From Sorangium cellulosum So ce56 (GTDB taxonomy: Bacteria; Myxococcota_A; Polyangia; Polyangiales; Polyangiaceae): a stretch of DNA of 64,000 nucleotides. Below are positions 15,624 through 26,241 of this stretch, one piece after another. The notes beneath the pieces were generated by a model, which was given only the letters and a program-made list of their open reading frames with translations, searched no databases and was not told the DNA's origin. The translations under genes and the position numbers were made by a program. The stretch's first letter is position 1, and each line of letters starts with the position of its first letter. The stretch lies in the NCBI RefSeq assembly GCF_000067165.1, contig NC_010162.1, positions 8,315,001 through 8,379,000 of the forward strand. Reading direction: 5' to 3'.

Positions 15624-17072
15624 CTACTCCGCTTCCTGGCGCGCCGCGGCGAGGGCGGCGAGCCCCGAGAGGAGCGGGAACGCGACCAGCGCGTAACGCC
15701 CGGCACCGAAGAACACGGCGTGCGTCGCCGCGGTCGCAGCGAGGACGGCGAGCGCGGCGCCTACGAGCACCGGCGCCCGGAGGAGCGCGCGGCCCTTGAG
15801 CAGCGCGAGGCCGAGGAGCGCGAGGTAGCCAACCCATGCATGGACGTGCAGCGCGGCGACGACCCCCAGCGCGAACAGCGCGAGCCGAGCGATGTCGAGC
15901 GCGCGCTGCGCGAGCGAGGGACGGCGAGCTGCGCCGGGCGCCTGCGCGGGCCTGCGCGCCGCCCACACGAGCGCGGCGAGGAGGACGACGCGCTCGAAGA
16001 CGGTCTCGACGGCGCCGAGCGCGACCTTGTCGGCCTCGCTGAACGCCGACGAGTTCGAGGCGTGGAGGTACCACCCGGCCGCGCCGCAGTAGTCGAACGT
16101 CGCCGCGAGCTTCCTGGGCACGAGCCCGAGCCATTCGCCCGGGTGCTCCGCGATGTACCGGCGCGCCTCACGGCCGAAGCAGGCGTCCTTGCCGGCTTCG
16201 TCGAAGACCTCGCGGCACGCCTCGGGGACCTGGACCGGCGCCCAGGCGCCGGTGGACGCGGGATCCGCTCCGATGAGGAGATTCCATCCTCCGTTCACGC
16301 TCACCAGGGCGCACTGGTTCATCCGCAGGCAGTTGCGCGCGGTCCAGGGCGCGCAGACGAGGAGCGCCGCGATGACGGCCAGCAGGACGGGCGCCGCGCG
16401 CGCGGCCCGCGCGGCCAACGAGGGGAGGAGCCGGGGACCGCCCGCAGGCGGAGAGCCCGAGAGGGCGAGGCCGGCGAACAGGGGCGCGAGCAGGAGCGCC
16501 TGCGGGCGGACGAGGGTGGCGGCGCCGATGAGCAGCCCGATGACGGCGAACGGGGCCAGCGCGGGGCGGCGCTCGCGCGCCCTCGCGGACGCCCACGCCG
16601 CGCAGGCGACGAGCGAACCGGTGACGCCCTCGGTCATGAGCGCCGGGGTATACGCCACGAGCCCGGGGTGGAGGGCGACGAGCCCGCCGGAGAGCGCCGG
16701 AACGGCGCGCGACCGCGGCGCGGCGCGGGCCGCCAGGCGATGGACGGCGAGCGCCGCGAGCGCGCCGAGCACGGCGTTCAGCAGCATCGCGACCGCGGGG
16801 TGCGCGCCGAGCAGCGCGTACAGCGCGCCGAGCGCGCCCGGATAACCCACCGGGTAGTGCGCGGCGTACGTGACGACGCCGTCCGGCCATAGCCACGTGT
16901 AGCCGAGCCCCGCCGCGATCCGCTCGGCGATGCGCTGGTAGTACGCCCCGTCGGCGGTGGGCGGGAAGCGCCCGGCCGCCCAGGCGACCATGGCGAGCCG
17001 CGCGGCGAGGGCGAGCGCGAAGATCGCGCCCGCGTCGCGCCGACGCGCGGCGACCGAGGCGCCGTCGCTCAT
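15624..17072 (-). CDS. Polytopic glycosyltransferase of the GT-C (ArnT/PMT-like) type (482 aa)
   Basis: About ten hydrophobic helices with the GT-C layout: after the first helix a periplasmic loop contains PPTADGAYYQRIAERIAAG, where Asp41 sits at the usual catalytic acid position, and later helices are separated by Pro/Arg-rich loops. A soluble segment at ~260-350 (NCLRMNQCALVSVNGGWNLLIG ... FGREARRYIAEHPGEWL) is typical of bacterial family members. It probably moves a sugar from a polyprenyl-phosphate carrier to a periplasmic acceptor. The ATG at 17070-17072 overlaps the Maf stop (ATGA), so the two are coupled. Donor and acceptor cannot be told. Confidence 0.85.
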   Translation of the reverse strand: MSDGASVAARRRDAGAIFALALAARLAMVAWAAGRFPPTADGAYYQRIAERIAAGLGYTWLWPDGVVTYAAHYPVGYPGALGALYALLGAHPAVAMLLNAVLGALAALAVHRLAARAAPRSRAVPALSGGLVALHPGLVAYTPALMTEGVTGSLVACAAWASARARERRPALAPFAVIGLLIGAATLVRPQALLLAPLFAGLALSGSPPAGGPRLLPSLAARAARAAPVLLAVIAALLVCAPWTARNCLRMNQCALVSVNGGWNLLIGADPASTGAWAPVQVPEACREVFDEAGKDACFGREARRYIAEHPGEWLGLVPRKLAATFDYCGAAGWYLHASNSSAFSEADKVALGAVETVFERVVLLAALVWAARRPAQAPGAARRPSLAQRALDIARLALFALGVVAALHVHAWVGYLALLGLALLKGRALLRAPVLVGAALAVLAATAATHAVFFGAGRYALVAFPLLSGLAALAAARQEAE

Positions 17073-17728
17073 GACGAGCGCGCGAGCGACAGCGGGAAGC
17101 GCGCAAGCAAGCCGGTGGCCCGCAGCGCAGCGACGACCTCGCACGCGGGCAGACCGACGACGTTCGAGTAGGAGCCGTCGATGCGCGCGACGGCGAAGGC
17201 GCCGATCCCCTGAATCGCGTAGGCGCCGGCCTTGTCGAGCCCCTCGCCGGTCGCCGCGTACGACGCCACCTCGCCGTCGTCGAGCTCGCGGAAGCGCACC
17301 CGCGTCACGACCGTCTCGGCGTGGAGCGCCTCGGCGAGGCCCGGGGCGGATGCCGCCGCGACGTCGGCCCGATCGCCGCCGGCGATCGCGAACCTCGTCC
17401 AGACCTGGTGCTCGCGGCCCGAGAGGGCGCGGAGCATGGCGCGCGCGTCGACCTCGTCCCGCGGCTTGCCGAGGATGGAGTCGCCGAGGAGGACCGACGT
17501 GTCGGCGACGAGGATCGCGCCCGCCCCGGCCGCCTGGCGCAGGCGCCGCGCGGCCGCGAGCTTCGCCAGGGTGACGCGCTCCAGGTAGGCAGCGGCGTCC
17601 TCGCCGGCGCGCCCCGCCTCGTCGACCTCGGCTGCCGCGACGCGGAGAGGCAGGCCGAGCGTGGTCAGGATCTCTCGCCGGCGCGGCGAGCCGGAGCCGA
17701 GCAGGAGCGGGTGTGAGTCGTCGATCAT
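17069..17728 (-). CDS. maf: Maf-family nucleotide pyrophosphatase (219 aa)
   Basis: Hydrolyses non-canonical or modified nucleoside triphosphates (dTTP/UTP or m7GTP subgroup). The N-terminal signature LLGSGSPRRREILTTLG is at 9-25, followed by the EVDE motif, LVADTSVLLGDSILGKP, the metal/substrate strand (normally D-T-x-V), and EGLDKAGAYAIQGIGA near the C-terminus. ATG 17726-17728 fits the conserved start; the longer frame upstream has no Maf character. It is coupled by ATGA overlap to the membrane glycosyltransferase. Confidence 0.92.
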   Translation of the reverse strand: MIDDSHPLLLGSGSPRRREILTTLGLPLRVAAAEVDEAGRAGEDAAAYLERVTLAKLAAARRLRQAAGAGAILVADTSVLLGDSILGKPRDEVDARAMLRALSGREHQVWTRFAIAGGDRADVAAASAPGLAEALHAETVVTRVRFRELDDGEVASYAATGEGLDKAGAYAIQGIGAFAVARIDGSYSNVVGLPACEVVAALRATGLLARFPLSLARSS

Positions 17729-17913
17729 GGTCGTGCGGACGCCGGCGGCGCCGGCCCCGGCCGGGCGTGGTCCTAGCACGGCGCCAGCGCGACCGCGGAG
17801 CACGACGCAATCCGACCCAATCCGACGCAAACCCAGCCTCGGACGCCAGCGGATCGCGGCGCGTCGATTGCTCTTTTGACTCTCCCCCCGGCAGTAGTAG
17901 AGGGTCGGGCGCG

Positions 17914-19934
<2,021 letters not shown>

Positions 19935-19938
<4 letters not shown>

Positions 19939-20837
19939 ATGTCCTCGAGGCACGCCGTGCCCGCCATTTGATCATCCGCCTCGACCGGGGCGAGGAGCTC
20001 CCTGCAGCGCTGGTGCGCGCCCTTGATGAGGCCGAGGCGCGCGCCGGCTGGATCGAGGGGGTAGGCTCGCTGGAGAAGGCCGAAGTGGCGCTGTTCGATC
20101 AAGCCTCCCGCACCTACGCGAAGACGCGCGTCCTCGACGGCCCGTGCGACGTTGTGGCGCTCTCGGGGAACATCGCGCTCCAGCAGGGAGAGACCTCGCT
20201 TCGGCTGTCGGCCACGCTCGCCCGCGAGTCGGGCGTCGGCCTCCAGCTCGCCGCCGGCGAGCTCGTGTGGGCGCGCGTCTACGGGCTCGAGCTCCGCGTC
20301 ACGGCGTTCGACGATCTGCCCCTGGTGCGGGTGTTCGACGATCGAACGGGCACGATGCAGCTCGCGACCCAGTCGTCCGCCATCCCCGCGCTCGCGGGCG
20401 AACCGCCCCGCCTGGCGCCTCCGGCGCACGCCCCGGAGCTGCCGCGCGCGACGCCCCCGGCGCTCGCCGTGGAGCCGCCTCGCGCGACGCCCCCGGCGCC
20501 CGCCATCGAGCCGCCGCGCGCGACGCATCCGGCGCCCGCCGTGGAGCCGCCGCGCGTGGCCTCAACGGGCTCCGCGGAGCTCCCCGTCGCGCCGCTGCCG
20601 CAGCGCCCGGCCCGTCCTCGCCAGGAGGACGAGCCCTATCCGGAAGTGGGCGACAGCGTGACCCACTTTCACTTCGGCGACTGCACCGTGATCAGCTCGG
20701 ATGGCGAGCGGATCCGCCTCCGCCAGGAGCGCGACGGCCGCGTGCGCGAGGTCTCGCTGACGATGCTCCGCATCGAGCCTCCCACCGTCGACGCGGCGAC
20801 AGGCAGGAAGCAGTTCCGCCTCGCGCGGAAGAACTGA
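19935..20837 (+). CDS. PCC/DUF296-domain protein with proline-rich linker (300 aa)
   Basis: Residues 1-135 form a PCC (plants and prokaryotes conserved) domain: HLIIRLDRGEELPAALVRAL, GVGSLEKAEVALFD and LSGNIALQQGETSLRLSATL. The histidines that bind metal in many PCC proteins are absent. A 12-residue Pro-rich unit is repeated in the linker (~160-215), and the C-terminal ~70 residues (VGDSVTHFHFGDCTVISSDGE) form a small beta-rich domain. PCC domains in plant AHL proteins bind DNA-associated partners; bacterial function is unclear. Coupled by ATGA overlap to the OmpA/TSP3 gene. DNA-binding should not be assumed. Confidence 0.8.
20442..20549 (+). repeat. Three 36-bp tandem repeats encoding a Pro/Ala linker
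   Basis: Units at 20442-20477, 20478-20513 and 20514-20549 plus a partial fourth encode PRATPPAPAVEP-like 12-mers in the linker of the PCC protein. The units differ at a few bases, so they are not brand new. Confidence 0.85.
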
Positions 20838-20886
20838 GAGCGACCGCGCCACCTCGGTCGAGAGGTGGCGGGCGGCGCCCGCGCGC

Positions 20887-21480
20887 TCAGAAGACGCGCT
20901 GGGCGATGTGGATCGAGTCCCCTGCCTGGAGCGGCACATCGGGGATCTTGTTGTCGATGATGTCCTCGACCGAGACGGTGGTGAACACCGTCTTGCCCTG
21001 AGACTTCCTGCGGATCGTGACCCGATCCTTGTCGGCGATGCTGTTGAACCCCCCCGCCATCGAGATGGCGCGGAGCAGCGTCATGCCGGGCTGGAGCGGC
21101 AGGGACCCGGGCTTCTGCACCTCGCCGAGCACCTCGACCCGCTTCGAGTTGTACTCCTTGATGCTCACGCTCACGCTGGGATCGGTGAGGACCTGCCCCT
21201 CCATGAGCTTCGCGCGCACGAGCTCCGCAACCTCCTGAGGCTCGAGGCCCGACACCTTGAGCCGCTTCACGTAGGGGAAGTCGACGGTGCCATCCGGCGC
21301 GACGGTGAACGTCGAGGGCAGCTTGTCTTCTCCGACGATGCGGAGCTCGAACACGTCGCCGACCCCGATGGTCGTCGCCTCCACCGGCGCAGGCAGGTTC
21401 GCTGGCTGGGGCGTTCGCGAGGAGCACGCGGCGAGCGCCAGCGCGAGCACGGCGGCGGTCCACCGGCCAGAGCGCCGCAT
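20887..21480 (-). CDS. OPX (Wza-like) polysaccharide export lipoprotein, short class (197 aa)
   Basis: Lipobox ALALAAC gives lipidated Cys19. The polysaccharide export signature follows (IGVGDVFELRIVGEDKL ... VAPDGTVDFPYV, ~38-75) and then one SLBB domain (RVEVLGEVQKPGSLPLQPG ... LRAISMAGGFNSIAD, ~115-170). Wza is ~380 residues with extra SLBB copies and a C-terminal membrane helix; this protein has neither, so it cannot form a pore alone. The adjacent beta-barrel gene ends in a TGATG overlap with this start, matching the OPX plus separate beta-barrel arrangement known from Myxococcus secreted polysaccharides. Confidence 0.9.
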   Translation of the reverse strand: MRRSGRWTAAVLALALAACSSRTPQPANLPAPVEATTIGVGDVFELRIVGEDKLPSTFTVAPDGTVDFPYVKRLKVSGLEPQEVAELVRAKLMEGQVLTDPSVSVSIKEYNSKRVEVLGEVQKPGSLPLQPGMTLLRAISMAGGFNSIADKDRVTIRRKSQGKTVFTTVSVEDIIDNKIPDVPLQAGDSIHIAQRVF

Positions 21481-22865
21481 CACATGAACCAGCGCACGCC
21501 CAGGTACGCCTCGAACTGCTGCCATCCGAGATAGTTCGGCGTCGTCTCACCGAGAGGCGTCAGAGGTTTGCTGCTGATGTTGTTGCCGTAACGCAGCGTC
21601 GAGTTGATCCCCAGCGAGTCCCCTATCCGGTACTCGCCGAACAGAGACGCGTCCACGCGGACGTCTGTCCAGGGATTCGAAGACGTGGAGTTTGCGCCGT
21701 TCTCCGGAATCGCAGGATACACATGGGCCGCCACGCCGCCATCGGCGATCAGCAGGAAGCGTCCGCCGAAGAAGTAGGTGAGCTTCAGGTAACCGCGATC
21801 GCGCTCGTAGTAGGTCGAGAGAAAACTGTCGTGGAAATCGCGCGTGAAGCCGGCCGACAGCGACGACAGCGCGAGCGTCGCAGCCTCGGGATCGGCCGAC
21901 GGGTTCGGCGTCAGGTACCACTTCAGCTCAAGCTGACCGATGACGCTGTCGAAGTCGTGCACCTCGGCCTGGGTGTCTGACGTGTAGAAGCTCGCGCCCC
22001 AGCCGGCCATCGCGAGGAGGCCAAACGACGATGTCACGAGACCGTTGATGCCGAGCTGGGCACGCAGCGGATGAGAGGAGAGCTGGGCGGCGGGGTTCGG
22101 GTAATTCACGAACCCGAGCGACGCGTCGTAGATGAGCGCGGTGCGGGGCAAGAAGCGCCAGCGACCCCGCGTCCGGATCGTGTGGTGCAAGTTCGTCAGG
22201 CTGTCGAACTCATCGACCTCGAAGAACGTGCCCAGAAAGCGATAGCCTAGACGCCAGTCGAGCAGCCCCCCGCCCGGCGTCCACACCAGCTCCGCTCCGG
22301 CGTCGGCGTGGACGCGCCGAAAGCTCTGGTTGGAAATCCCGAGATCCGAAGAGGCGATGGTCCGGCCGAGCGACGCATCGACGATCCCGGACCAGGGGCG
22401 CCGGGGCAGGATCGTCAGCTTGGCGTCGAGCAGACCGCCGATGTTCCGCTGATCCCTCAGCCGCTCCTGCCCGACCTCGCTGCCGGATACAGGGAAGAAC
22501 TCTTCATAGGTCGCGGCGATGCCGGCGCGAAACTCGACGTCTGGCGGCGGCGCGTCGGGCGTCACCTCGTAGCGCTGCTGGCTCAGCGTCGAGAGAGAAA
22601 ACGACGGCGTGATCCGGAGCCGCAACGACCCAACAGGCCCGCGATCATTGAGGCCTGCATAATCGTTTTCGTCTCGGCGGAAGAAGTTGGAGTCATAGCC
22701 GAACTCCGCAGCGACTCCGGGATGCAGCTCGAGATCGCCGGTGCGTATCCCGATGCCCTCGGTGTAGCGCCGATCCTTGAGCCACGGCTGATCCTGCGCC
22801 AGGGCCAACGCCGGGGACAGAGTGAGTGTGACTGCGGCAGCGGCTATGGTTTCACGAAGTTTCAT
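21480..22865 (-). CDS. Outer-membrane beta-barrel partner of the OPX protein (461 aa)
   Basis: Signal peptide cut near ALALAQD. The mature chain is a run of alternating amphipathic strands with aromatic ends, for example LHPGVAAEFGYDSNFFRR, RYEVTPDAPPPDVEFRAGIAATYEEFF and YERDRGYLKLTYFFGGRF, and ends FEAYLGVRWFM with the C-terminal aromatic typical of BAM-folded barrels. This is expected to be the outer-membrane pore for an exopolysaccharide, comparable to the Wzp barrels of Myxococcus. Second gene of the operon; coupled to the OPX gene. Family and role are inferred from architecture and neighbour. Confidence 0.82.
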   Translation of the reverse strand: MKLRETIAAAAVTLTLSPALALAQDQPWLKDRRYTEGIGIRTGDLELHPGVAAEFGYDSNFFRRDENDYAGLNDRGPVGSLRLRITPSFSLSTLSQQRYEVTPDAPPPDVEFRAGIAATYEEFFPVSGSEVGQERLRDQRNIGGLLDAKLTILPRRPWSGIVDASLGRTIASSDLGISNQSFRRVHADAGAELVWTPGGGLLDWRLGYRFLGTFFEVDEFDSLTNLHHTIRTRGRWRFLPRTALIYDASLGFVNYPNPAAQLSSHPLRAQLGINGLVTSSFGLLAMAGWGASFYTSDTQAEVHDFDSVIGQLELKWYLTPNPSADPEAATLALSSLSAGFTRDFHDSFLSTYYERDRGYLKLTYFFGGRFLLIADGGVAAHVYPAIPENGANSTSSNPWTDVRVDASLFGEYRIGDSLGINSTLRYGNNISSKPLTPLGETTPNYLGWQQFEAYLGVRWFM

Positions 22866-22903
22866 CGCCTATTGGGCAGTGGCAATCCGAGAGAGGCGGT
22901 CGC

Positions 22904-23479
22904 CTACCGAAAACAGCTACTGCACGCAGGCGGCTCGATGATGATCTGGCTGACGGGATACTCGGAAGGATCGTCCTTGGGGAGGTTCGGATCGATCGTC
23001 GCCGTCACGGCGCTGTCGCCGATGAAGCCCGCTTCCTGTCCGATGCACTGGTTGGCCTCGGCCGTCAGTTGCTCGGTCCGCTGCCGCAGCACCGTCAGGA
23101 TCGTGAACTCATGGTTGGAGAGATCGACGTCACGCCGATTCACGGCGAGCTCCAGGCCCTGCCGCCGCTCGCGGGCGGAGCGGATGGCGACATCGATCTG
23201 ATTCAGCTTGTCGTCAAGACAGAGCGTCTTCACGACGTCGCGCTGCGACCGGGCCGTCTCCAGCTGGCGACGAACCGACGTGCGGGCGCCGTCCATCCGG
23301 GCGAGGTAGGTCTCGCTCTGCGCGAGCTGCTCTGCGGGCGAGAGCGTCACCTGACGCGCGAGGCCGGCGGAGGCGTCCGGCGGAGGCGCCGTCTGCGCCT
23401 GCGCAGCGGCGATCCCGTGGCCGACCACGACCGAGATCAGCGCCACTGCGGCGAAGCCAGGGATCTGTTCACGCTTCAT
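22904..23479 (-). CDS. Periplasmic coiled-coil protein, first gene of the export operon (191 aa)
   Basis: Signal peptide (AVALISVVVGHGIAAAQAQ) then a helical segment at ~45-150 with heptad-like LAQSETYLARMDGARTSVRRQLETAR and LNQIDVAIRSARERRQGLEL. The C-terminal 35 residues are non-helical and end PPACSSCFR, a CxxC that could be redox-active or bind metal. Strong Shine-Dalgarno sequence CGGAGG 5 bp before the ATG and a clear promoter upstream. I do not recognise a family; its position says it works with the OPX/barrel secretion pair. Confidence 0.82.
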   Translation of the reverse strand: MKREQIPGFAAVALISVVVGHGIAAAQAQTAPPPDASAGLARQVTLSPAEQLAQSETYLARMDGARTSVRRQLETARSQRDVVKTLCLDDKLNQIDVAIRSARERRQGLELAVNRRDVDLSNHEFTILTVLRQRTEQLTAEANQCIGQEAGFIGDSAVTATIDPNLPKDDPSEYPVSQIIIEPPACSSCFR

Positions 23480-23506
23480 CGAAGCCTCCGGAAGTCAGAC
23501 CCGCGC

Positions 23507-23536
23507 AGTATAGGTGCGGGTAGACGTAATTGTCAA
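23507..23536 (-). promoter_or_regulatory. Near-consensus sigma-70 promoter of the polysaccharide export operon
   Basis: On the minus strand TTGACA (23536-23531) and TATACT (23512-23507) are 18 bp apart. An inverted repeat, ACCCGC at 23499-23504 and GCGGGT at 23516-23521, straddles the -10 box and could be an operator. The coding start is 28 bp beyond the -10 box. The rest of the 212-bp gap to 23691 shows nothing recognisable. Confidence 0.6.
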
Positions 23537-23691
23537 AACGCAATGAACATGCCGAGCAGCCAGCAGCGCGCGTCCATCGGGAGCTCCCGTACGGCGCTCT
23601 CTCCGTTCGATGCGCGACGCCAGCACGCCATTCACGTGCAAGCGAGGAGAGAGGATTGCGTCTTGTCCACGGACCCGGAAAGCATCGGGGG

Positions 23692-25140
23692 CTATTGGCT
23701 CACGAAAGTGACAGGAATCACAACCGTCGCGCCGCCGCCCTCAGGCGGCGCGAACTGCGCACTCTGGACGCGCGCGACGACGCACGAGACCACCGTACCG
23801 GAGAGCCCGCCGCCGCCGGAGGGGGTCGCCGAGAGCACCTCGCCGTTGGGGCCGATCTTCGCGGTGATCCGGACCGACCCCTTCATGCTCGGGTCCTCTT
23901 GAAGACCTTTGTTGTAGCAACGACGGAAGCCGGCGGTCATCCCGGCCACGACGGAGGGCGCGTTCGAGACGCTCCCGCCGGAGACCGCGGCGCCGCCCAC
24001 CTGGGCGTTGCCCACCGGCCCCTTGACCGTCTGTGCCGAGCCGGCCGTCGCAGGGCCGCTGGTCCCGGTGTTGCCAATCGTGGCGAGGCCACCACCGCCG
24101 GCCGCGCCAGGTCGCACAGTGCCACCCCCGGCGCCGCCCATGTTCAATCCCGCCACACCGCCCTTGCCGACGCCGGCCCCCGAGGCGGCCGCGTTTTCGA
24201 GCAAGCCGGTGGGCACGTCGCCCGAGCTCAGGACGCTGGCGGTCGCGTTCCCGCTCGAGTTGAGCGCGCCCAGCATCTGCATGTCGAGCTGCGCGAGCTC
24301 GTTGGTGAGCGCCGACGCCCGGGCGTCGCTCATCCCGCCAGAGCCCTTCCCCGGGCTGGCGGCCGCCGCCCCCTTGCTCCCTCCGCCAGCGGCCTTCGGC
24401 GCTTCGGCAGCAGGCGCCGCCGTCGCGGCCGGCGTCTCGGCGTCCTCCTTCGGCGGCAGCTCCACCGGCGGCGGGGGCAGCTGCTTCACGGACTCGAGCA
24501 GCTGCGCGACGTCGAGCTCATCGTCGACCACCGGGTCCATCCAGTCGGAGTAGATCGACCCCACGGCGCCGAAGTGGAACAGGAACGAGAACGCGGCGAT
24601 GATCGTGGTCGTCCAGTCGATGTCGTTCGCGATCCCCGACCTCACCGAGACGGGCAGCTGCGGCTTGGGCTGCACCGGCGGCGGCGCGACGAACTGGAAG
24701 AGGAACGTCGTCTCCCCCACGACGAGCTTGCCGCGCGCTTCCTCGCTGAGCTGGACCTGGTAGGCCTGGACATTGCCGACCGCCACGCGCTTGGCCGATG
24801 ACTTGAGCGCGGAGAGCTCGGAGACACCGGCCTTGAAGGCGACCCGACCGGTCATCCCGTCCAGGAAGTTGAGGAAGTACTCGCCCCCCACGAGCTCGAA
24901 CACCCGGAAATTCGGCGGGATGCTCTTGCTCGGGATGACGAACATGCTCTTTTCGCTGGGGCCGATGGTGACGTGGGTGCGCTGCTTGATGACGCGCTCC
25001 TCGATCACCTTTCCCCCCTGAACCAGGCCGATCCTGAGGACCTTCGGGCCGGTCACCGGTGCGACCGCCCGCATGACCGCGGTCATCTGCCCGGGCTGCC
25101 CGGGGCGCGACGGGGTGGGGTGCGGGTGCTGCTGGGTCAT
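23692..25140 (-). CDS. GltG/GltJ-like transmembrane protein with FHA-like and TonB/AgmX-type C-terminal domain (482 aa)
   Basis: Residues ~30-130 resemble an FHA-type beta-sandwich (VLRIGLVQGGKVIEERVIKQ, VTIGPSEKSMFVIPSKSIPPNF). One transmembrane helix lies at ~178-198 (TTIIAAFSFLFHFGAVGSIY). A long Gly/Ala/Pro-rich periplasmic linker leads to an AgmX/TonB-like domain at ~395-482 (AGFRRCYNKGLQEDPSMKGSVRITAKIGPNGEV). This is the plan of GltG/GltJ proteins that couple the inner-membrane motor to the envelope in Myxococcus gliding, and of Nfs counterparts. The ATG at 25138-25140 is preceded by GGAG. Last gene of the seven-gene operon. GltG-like is my best guess, not a proven orthology. Confidence 0.8.
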   Translation of the reverse strand: MTQQHPHPTPSRPGQPGQMTAVMRAVAPVTGPKVLRIGLVQGGKVIEERVIKQRTHVTIGPSEKSMFVIPSKSIPPNFRVFELVGGEYFLNFLDGMTGRVAFKAGVSELSALKSSAKRVAVGNVQAYQVQLSEEARGKLVVGETTFLFQFVAPPPVQPKPQLPVSVRSGIANDIDWTTTIIAAFSFLFHFGAVGSIYSDWMDPVVDDELDVAQLLESVKQLPPPPVELPPKEDAETPAATAAPAAEAPKAAGGGSKGAAAASPGKGSGGMSDARASALTNELAQLDMQMLGALNSSGNATASVLSSGDVPTGLLENAAASGAGVGKGGVAGLNMGGAGGGTVRPGAAGGGGLATIGNTGTSGPATAGSAQTVKGPVGNAQVGGAAVSGGSVSNAPSVVAGMTAGFRRCYNKGLQEDPSMKGSVRITAKIGPNGEVLSATPSGGGGLSGTVVSCVVARVQSAQFAPPEGGGATVVIPVTFVSQ

Positions 25141-25330
25141 TCCAAAGGGCTCCGGGAGAGGGGGGACGAAGCGGGCGCCGATCGCGATCGCGCGCGGCTT
25201 GCGGAGCCGCGCTCCGGGGCCCGGCAGGCCCCGGGCCCGGGTCCGCCAGCGACGCGCCGCGCAGCGGAGGGCACCATAATTTGCGAGGGTACACGGACAG
25301 CTCGGGGCGGTCCAGGAGAGCGCGCCGCGC

Positions 25331-25969
25331 TCACCGGGGCGCCCGGCGAGAGCGTCGAGGCGATCCGGAAGGGCGCCCGGAGCCCCCGGCGCCATCGACG
25401 TTACCGGCGCTGTCGGCCCTACCGGCGCTGTCGGCGTCATCGAGAGATTCCAGGGCGACCCGCACGAGCGCGTCGATCGCCTCGCGACCTCGCGCGGCAG
25501 CGGCGCGGCCGGCCCGCCCAGCGGCCGCGGACGCGATCGCGCCGGCGCCCCCCGCGCCCAGGACGAGCGCGATGACCGAGGGCCCGGCCTGCGCGAGGTA
25601 CGAGAGCGTGGCGAGGAGCAGCGCGGCGAGCGCCGACAGGCGCGCCGCCGCGCGCGGCCACCCCGCGCCGGCGTCGAGCCGCTGCTCGATCTCGGCGAGG
25701 AGCTCGTTCGCCGCCGCGATCTTCGCGCGCGGGTCGGCGGCGGCCATGACCTCGAGCGCGAGGCGGCGCTCCCAGCTCTCCGGCGGCGACCGCCTCGCGA
25801 GCTCCGCCAGCCGCGCCTCGCCGGGCAGCGCGCGGAGCGAGCGCGCGAGCGACATCAGGTCGCCGCCGGTCGCGCGCGCGACCTGCGCGGGGTGCTTCCA
25901 CGAGATCGCGGCGCAGGCGGCGCTCGACGCGATCGACAGCGCGCTCAAGAGCACGGCGACGGCGGACAC
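25331..25969 (-). CDS. Membrane protein of the Glt-like operon (212 aa), hypothetical
   Basis: Starts at GTG 25969, 9 bp after the preceding stop. One helix is at the N-terminus (VAVLLSALSIASSAACAAI) and two lie close together at ~108-150 (LSALAALLLATLSYLAQAGPSVIALVLGAGGAGAI) around an Ala-rich charged cytoplasmic segment. One early plus two late helices is also the topology of ExbB/TolQ/AglR motor proteins, but the sequence motifs of that family are not clear, so I do not assign it. The Arg/Ser/Pro tail is low complexity. Confidence 0.6.
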   Translation of the reverse strand: MSAVAVLLSALSIASSAACAAISWKHPAQVARATGGDLMSLARSLRALPGEARLAELARRSPPESWERRLALEVMAAADPRAKIAAANELLAEIEQRLDAGAGWPRAAARLSALAALLLATLSYLAQAGPSVIALVLGAGGAGAIASAAAGRAGRAAAARGREAIDALVRVALESLDDADSAGRADSAGNVDGAGGSGRPSGSPRRSRRAPR

Positions 25970-25978
25970 ACCGGCCGC

Positions 25979-26233
25979 CTAGAACGGCTCCTTGAAGATC
26001 GCCTGCTCGATGCGGTCAAGGAACGGCTGACGCAGCTCGGCGAGCGTGAGCTTCGGCTGGATCCGGCTGACGTCGACGGCCGCGATGGGCTTCTGGATGC
26101 GGCCCGTGATCGTCACCTCCGCGAGCGTGATGACCCCGCGCTGCTTGCCCTTCTCCTGCGCGCTCGCCGGCGCGCCGTGGCCGAGGATCGCGAGCAGGAC
26201 CGAACCCAGCGCAAGTGCCTTGTACATGCTCAT
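25979..26233 (-). CDS. Small secreted protein of the Glt-like operon (84 aa)
   Basis: Signal peptide (ALALGSVLLAILGHGAPASAQ) followed by a 60-residue mature chain, KGVITLAEVTITGRIQKP-like strand then VDVSRIQPKLTLAELRQPFLDRIEQAIFKEPF. The ATG at 26233 has AGGGAG 6 bp upstream, better than the GTG at 26245 that overlaps the previous stop. No family recognised. Its constant position between the TPR lipoprotein and the membrane proteins suggests a periplasmic part of the same complex. Confidence 0.72.
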   Translation of the reverse strand: MSMYKALALGSVLLAILGHGAPASAQEKGKQRGVITLAEVTITGRIQKPIAAVDVSRIQPKLTLAELRQPFLDRIEQAIFKEPF

Positions 26234-26241
26234 GGTCTCCC

